Shown piece by piece: positions 11,335 through 12,561 of a stretch of 12,561 nt of DNA. Under the pieces are notes generated by a model. The model was not told where the DNA came from, did no database searches, and saw nothing but the letters and a program-made list of their open reading frames with translations. Within the stretch, counting starts at the first letter, position 1. Each line of letters begins with the position of its first letter. Origin of the DNA: Thermoplasmatota archaeon (GTDB lineage: Archaea > Thermoplasmatota > JAQUQK01); the NCBI GenBank assembly GCA_028716125.1, contig JAQUQK010000032.1:1-12561 (forward strand). The letters are read 5' to 3'. Both the position numbers and the translations under genes were made by a program.

Positions 11335-11420
11335 TTTGGAAACGCAATCAAAACGGAAAGACGAAATGGCGAATGAACTTCCACCTGCCAAACTCATTCA
11401 AGACTGAGAGTAGTTTGATA

Positions 11421-11428
11421 GTTTATAA
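11421..11428 (-). promoter_or_regulatory. TATA-box promoter of the leader and secreted-protein operon
   Basis: The minus strand reads CGAAACTCTTATAAAC, a good BRE plus TATA element, ending at 11421. Usual archaeal spacing puts the start of transcription near 11400. That coincides with the outer end of the first stem at 11394-11399. It lies just downstream of the carboxypeptidase terminator and faces no other gene on its strand before the 159-residue protein. Confidence 0.6.
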
Positions 11429-11466
11429 GAGTTTCGAATAAGATATGGAGAATTGAGCCAGAGGAG

Positions 11467-11485
11467 AAAAAGAAAAATAAATCTT
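11467..11485 (-). terminator. Oligo-T terminator of the M14 carboxypeptidase gene
   Basis: Immediately after the carboxypeptidase stop codon the minus strand carries TTTATTTTTCTTTTTC, with two T5 runs (11473-11477 and 11467-11471). This is typical of archaeal hairpin-independent termination. The next promoter begins about 40 bases further on. Confidence 0.6.
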
Positions 11486-12561
11486 TTATTTCGTTCTTGG
11501 CGGCACTCCCTGCGGCGTTGGCGCGCTCAATGCTGGGATTTCCCATTTGCTGAGCTTTTCCATGTTTTCAAGGAAGAACAATTGCTGGCCAAGCGCGGTC
11601 TGGCACCAGAAATCTATGTCCCCGCCGCCAGTGCTGTTGTAGACTTCAAGCTCGAATGATGGAATCCTAAATGTCATGTAAACCCAGTCAAAGCTTGCGC
11701 CTCCGTGCGAGTAGCCTGCGGCCTCCGCGCCTTCGCCTGCTTCGTACTCGGTGCTCTTCAAAGTCCAGTCGCGGATGTAATCATAGACTGCCTGCTCCTT
11801 TGCCGGCTTGTGGAAAGGCGGGCGGTAGCATTCCCATGGTATCAGGAGCGCATGCAGGGCGGTATGGTAGCTCATGTAGAACGAAAGCTTGTGCTGGAAC
11901 GTGAAATTACAGAATGCCTGGTTTTCCGGCTCTGAATTCGGGTACGGGCCCGTATATTCCAAACCATCGACTGGAAGGAATGTTTGCTGGACGTTGAACC
12001 CTACCTGCGGATTTCCGTCCTCGTCGAAATAAACACCGCCATAGTCGCCCCAGTCGACGTCGAAATTGCGGTTGAGGTTTACGCTGTTCGCATTTGTCCT
12101 TGCGTTTGCTATGTGGCCGTCAGGGTTAGCAACCGGCATTATGTGGATTACCTGGCTGTCAAGATATTTGCGGACGGTTGCATTGCCGTCGTAGTTTTCC
12201 AGAAGATAGTGCGCAAGGTAAAGCGGGGCCTCTATTCCCTGCAGCTCGTCGCCGTGCCTTCCTCCGTCCCAGAGGGATTCGAATTTTGATGCATTGCTGT
12301 TTTCATTTGTAATTGTAATCATCCATATTTCGTGGCCGCCTGCGCTCTTGCCTATTGAATAGACTTCGGTAAGATTTGGGTATTTTTCATTGAGCGCCTT
12401 CAAATCGGCGGCCATTGCATCATAGCCGTGGAAATCCTCAAAATGCGGAAGAATCGCGGCATCGTCGGATTGCGGCGAAGTTCCCAGAATGCCTTCGTTT
12501 ACCCCTGTGCATCCGGCCAGCGAAACCGCAATGAACATCGCTGCCGCCAGGCCTGAGAATA
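11486..12561 (-). CDS. Zinc carboxypeptidase (peptidase family M14), predicted lipoprotein, 5'-partial
   Basis: An exported metallopeptidase cut by the right edge. The reading frame remains open upstream of the internal ATG at 12536-12538, reading FSGLAAAMFIAVSLAGCTG. That is the hydrophobic core and lipobox (LAGC) of a lipoprotein signal peptide, so the true start lies beyond 12561. Numbering from the Met at 12538, the M14 zinc ligands are His95 and Glu98 in GGRHGDE and His225 in SYHT. The substrate-binding Arg lies in NLNRNFD (Arg157), and the catalytic Glu is in FELEVYN (Glu296 or Glu298). PVANPDG at 135-141 and the PNSEPEN segment at 200-206 are also typical of the family. It should remove C-terminal residues from peptides outside the cell while anchored by a lipid on Cys10. 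It is followed by an oligo-T terminator, so it is not in the same transcript as the C25-like gene, though the two proteases are neighbours. Confidence 0.93.
   Translation of the reverse strand, partial: FSGLAAAMFIAVSLAGCTGVNEGILGTSPQSDDAAILPHFEDFHGYDAMAADLKALNEKYPNLTEVYSIGKSAGGHEIWMITITNENSNASKFESLWDGGRHGDELQGIEAPLYLAHYLLENYDGNATVRKYLDSQVIHIMPVANPDGHIANARTNANSVNLNRNFDVDWGDYGGVYFDEDGNPQVGFNVQQTFLPVDGLEYTGPYPNSEPENQAFCNFTFQHKLSFYMSYHTALHALLIPWECYRPPFHKPAKEQAVYDYIRDWTLKSTEYEAGEGAEAAGYSHGGASFDWVYMTFRIPSFELEVYNSTGGGDIDFWCQTALGQQLFFLENMEKLSKWEIPALSAPTPQGVPPRTK

Larger units (their letters stand above)
11071..11400 (-). promoter_or_regulatory. Long structured leader or ncRNA of unknown class upstream of the secreted-protein operon
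   Basis: About 330 bases without a convincing gene on either strand lie between a TATA box at 11421-11428 and the 159-residue protein. On the minus strand the predicted RNA would start near 11400 and contains, in order: a 6-bp stem right at its 5' end (11371-11376/11394-11399), a bulged 10-bp stem around a C10 tract (11299-11334), a perfect 8-bp hairpin (11267-11285), a 7-bp palindromic stem (11229-11243), a 7-bp stem (11160-11194), a 10-bp stem with one mismatch (11134-11157), and a possible pseudoknot (11091-11132). Two extra GGAGGTG motifs (complement 11107-11113 and 11173-11179) lie inside. I could not match it to SRP RNA, RNase P RNA or the common riboswitch classes by eye. It could be a cis-regulatory leader or a free-standing ncRNA. 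Confidence reflects function, not the presence of the repeats. Confidence 0.4.

Noticed and set aside
11071..11400. SRP RNA, RNase P RNA, TPP or fluoride riboswitch, or C/D box sRNA in the non-coding stretch
   Set aside because: I could not find the SRP helix 8 GGAAG/AGCA motif, the RNase P GAGGAAAGTCC core, the riboswitch consensus segments, or properly spaced C and D boxes. A TTGATGA near 11133 is only a partial box C.
1..12561. tRNA genes, CRISPR arrays, insertion sequences or attachment sites
   Set aside because: No cloverleaf, regularly spaced repeats, transposase frames or terminal repeats were seen when reading both strands. Faint cases could be missed without a computed search.

Overview
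The window looks archaeal. The evidence is an archaeal-type NMN adenylyltransferase (NadM), an archaeal-type cytidylate kinase next to an EMC3/TMCO1-family (DUF106) membrane insertase, an archaeal/eukaryotic-type LeuRS, TATA-box promoters, oligo-T terminators and lipobox lipoproteins. The EMC3-cmk pair is normally found near the secY/ribosomal-protein cluster of archaea. Strong GGTGA-type Shine-Dalgarno sites precede several genes. The secreted C25-like and M14 proteases and the two-subunit class I fumarase would suit a Thermoplasmatota-like or related euryarchaeal lineage, but that placement is only a guess.

Layout. At the left edge, the end of an MTA/purine nucleoside phosphorylase and rpiA run on the plus strand, 4 bases apart. 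All other genes are on the minus strand. Read in their own direction from the right edge they are: a zinc carboxypeptidase (M14) lipoprotein cut by the window edge; an oligo-T terminator; a TATA promoter and a roughly 340-base non-coding stretch rich in inverted repeats; a small secreted protein of unknown family; and a caspase-fold (C25/gingipain-like) lipoprotein. Behind the last lies a vestigial second copy of its own C-terminal tail. A fresh TATA promoter then starts a housekeeping run: fumarase beta subunit, leuS, an 87-residue two-helix membrane protein, an oligo-T terminator, EMC3-like insertase, cmk, a fused nadM-pncC gene, and purM. purM ends by overlapping rpiA tail to tail by 4 bases.

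How the genes fit together. The housekeeping half concerns nucleotides and cofactors: nucleoside phosphorolysis and pentose phosphates on one strand, CMP phosphorylation, NMN handling and IMP synthesis on the other, plus leucyl-tRNA charging and membrane-protein insertion. The right third is an extracytoplasmic module of two predicted lipoprotein proteases and a small exported protein, with the C25-like gene clearly more AT-rich than the housekeeping genes.

The points most worth a second look are: the single-polypeptide NadM-PncC fusion, whose two active sites compete for NMN; the extra C-terminal domain on the EMC3-like protein, which resembles a degenerate PD-(D/E)XK nuclease fold; the structured leader or ncRNA with possible pseudoknot and alternative pairings; and the tail duplication, whose base differences are mostly synonymous. 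Several annotated starts were shortened or moved because the longest open frames run back into upstream genes or into ribosome binding sites.
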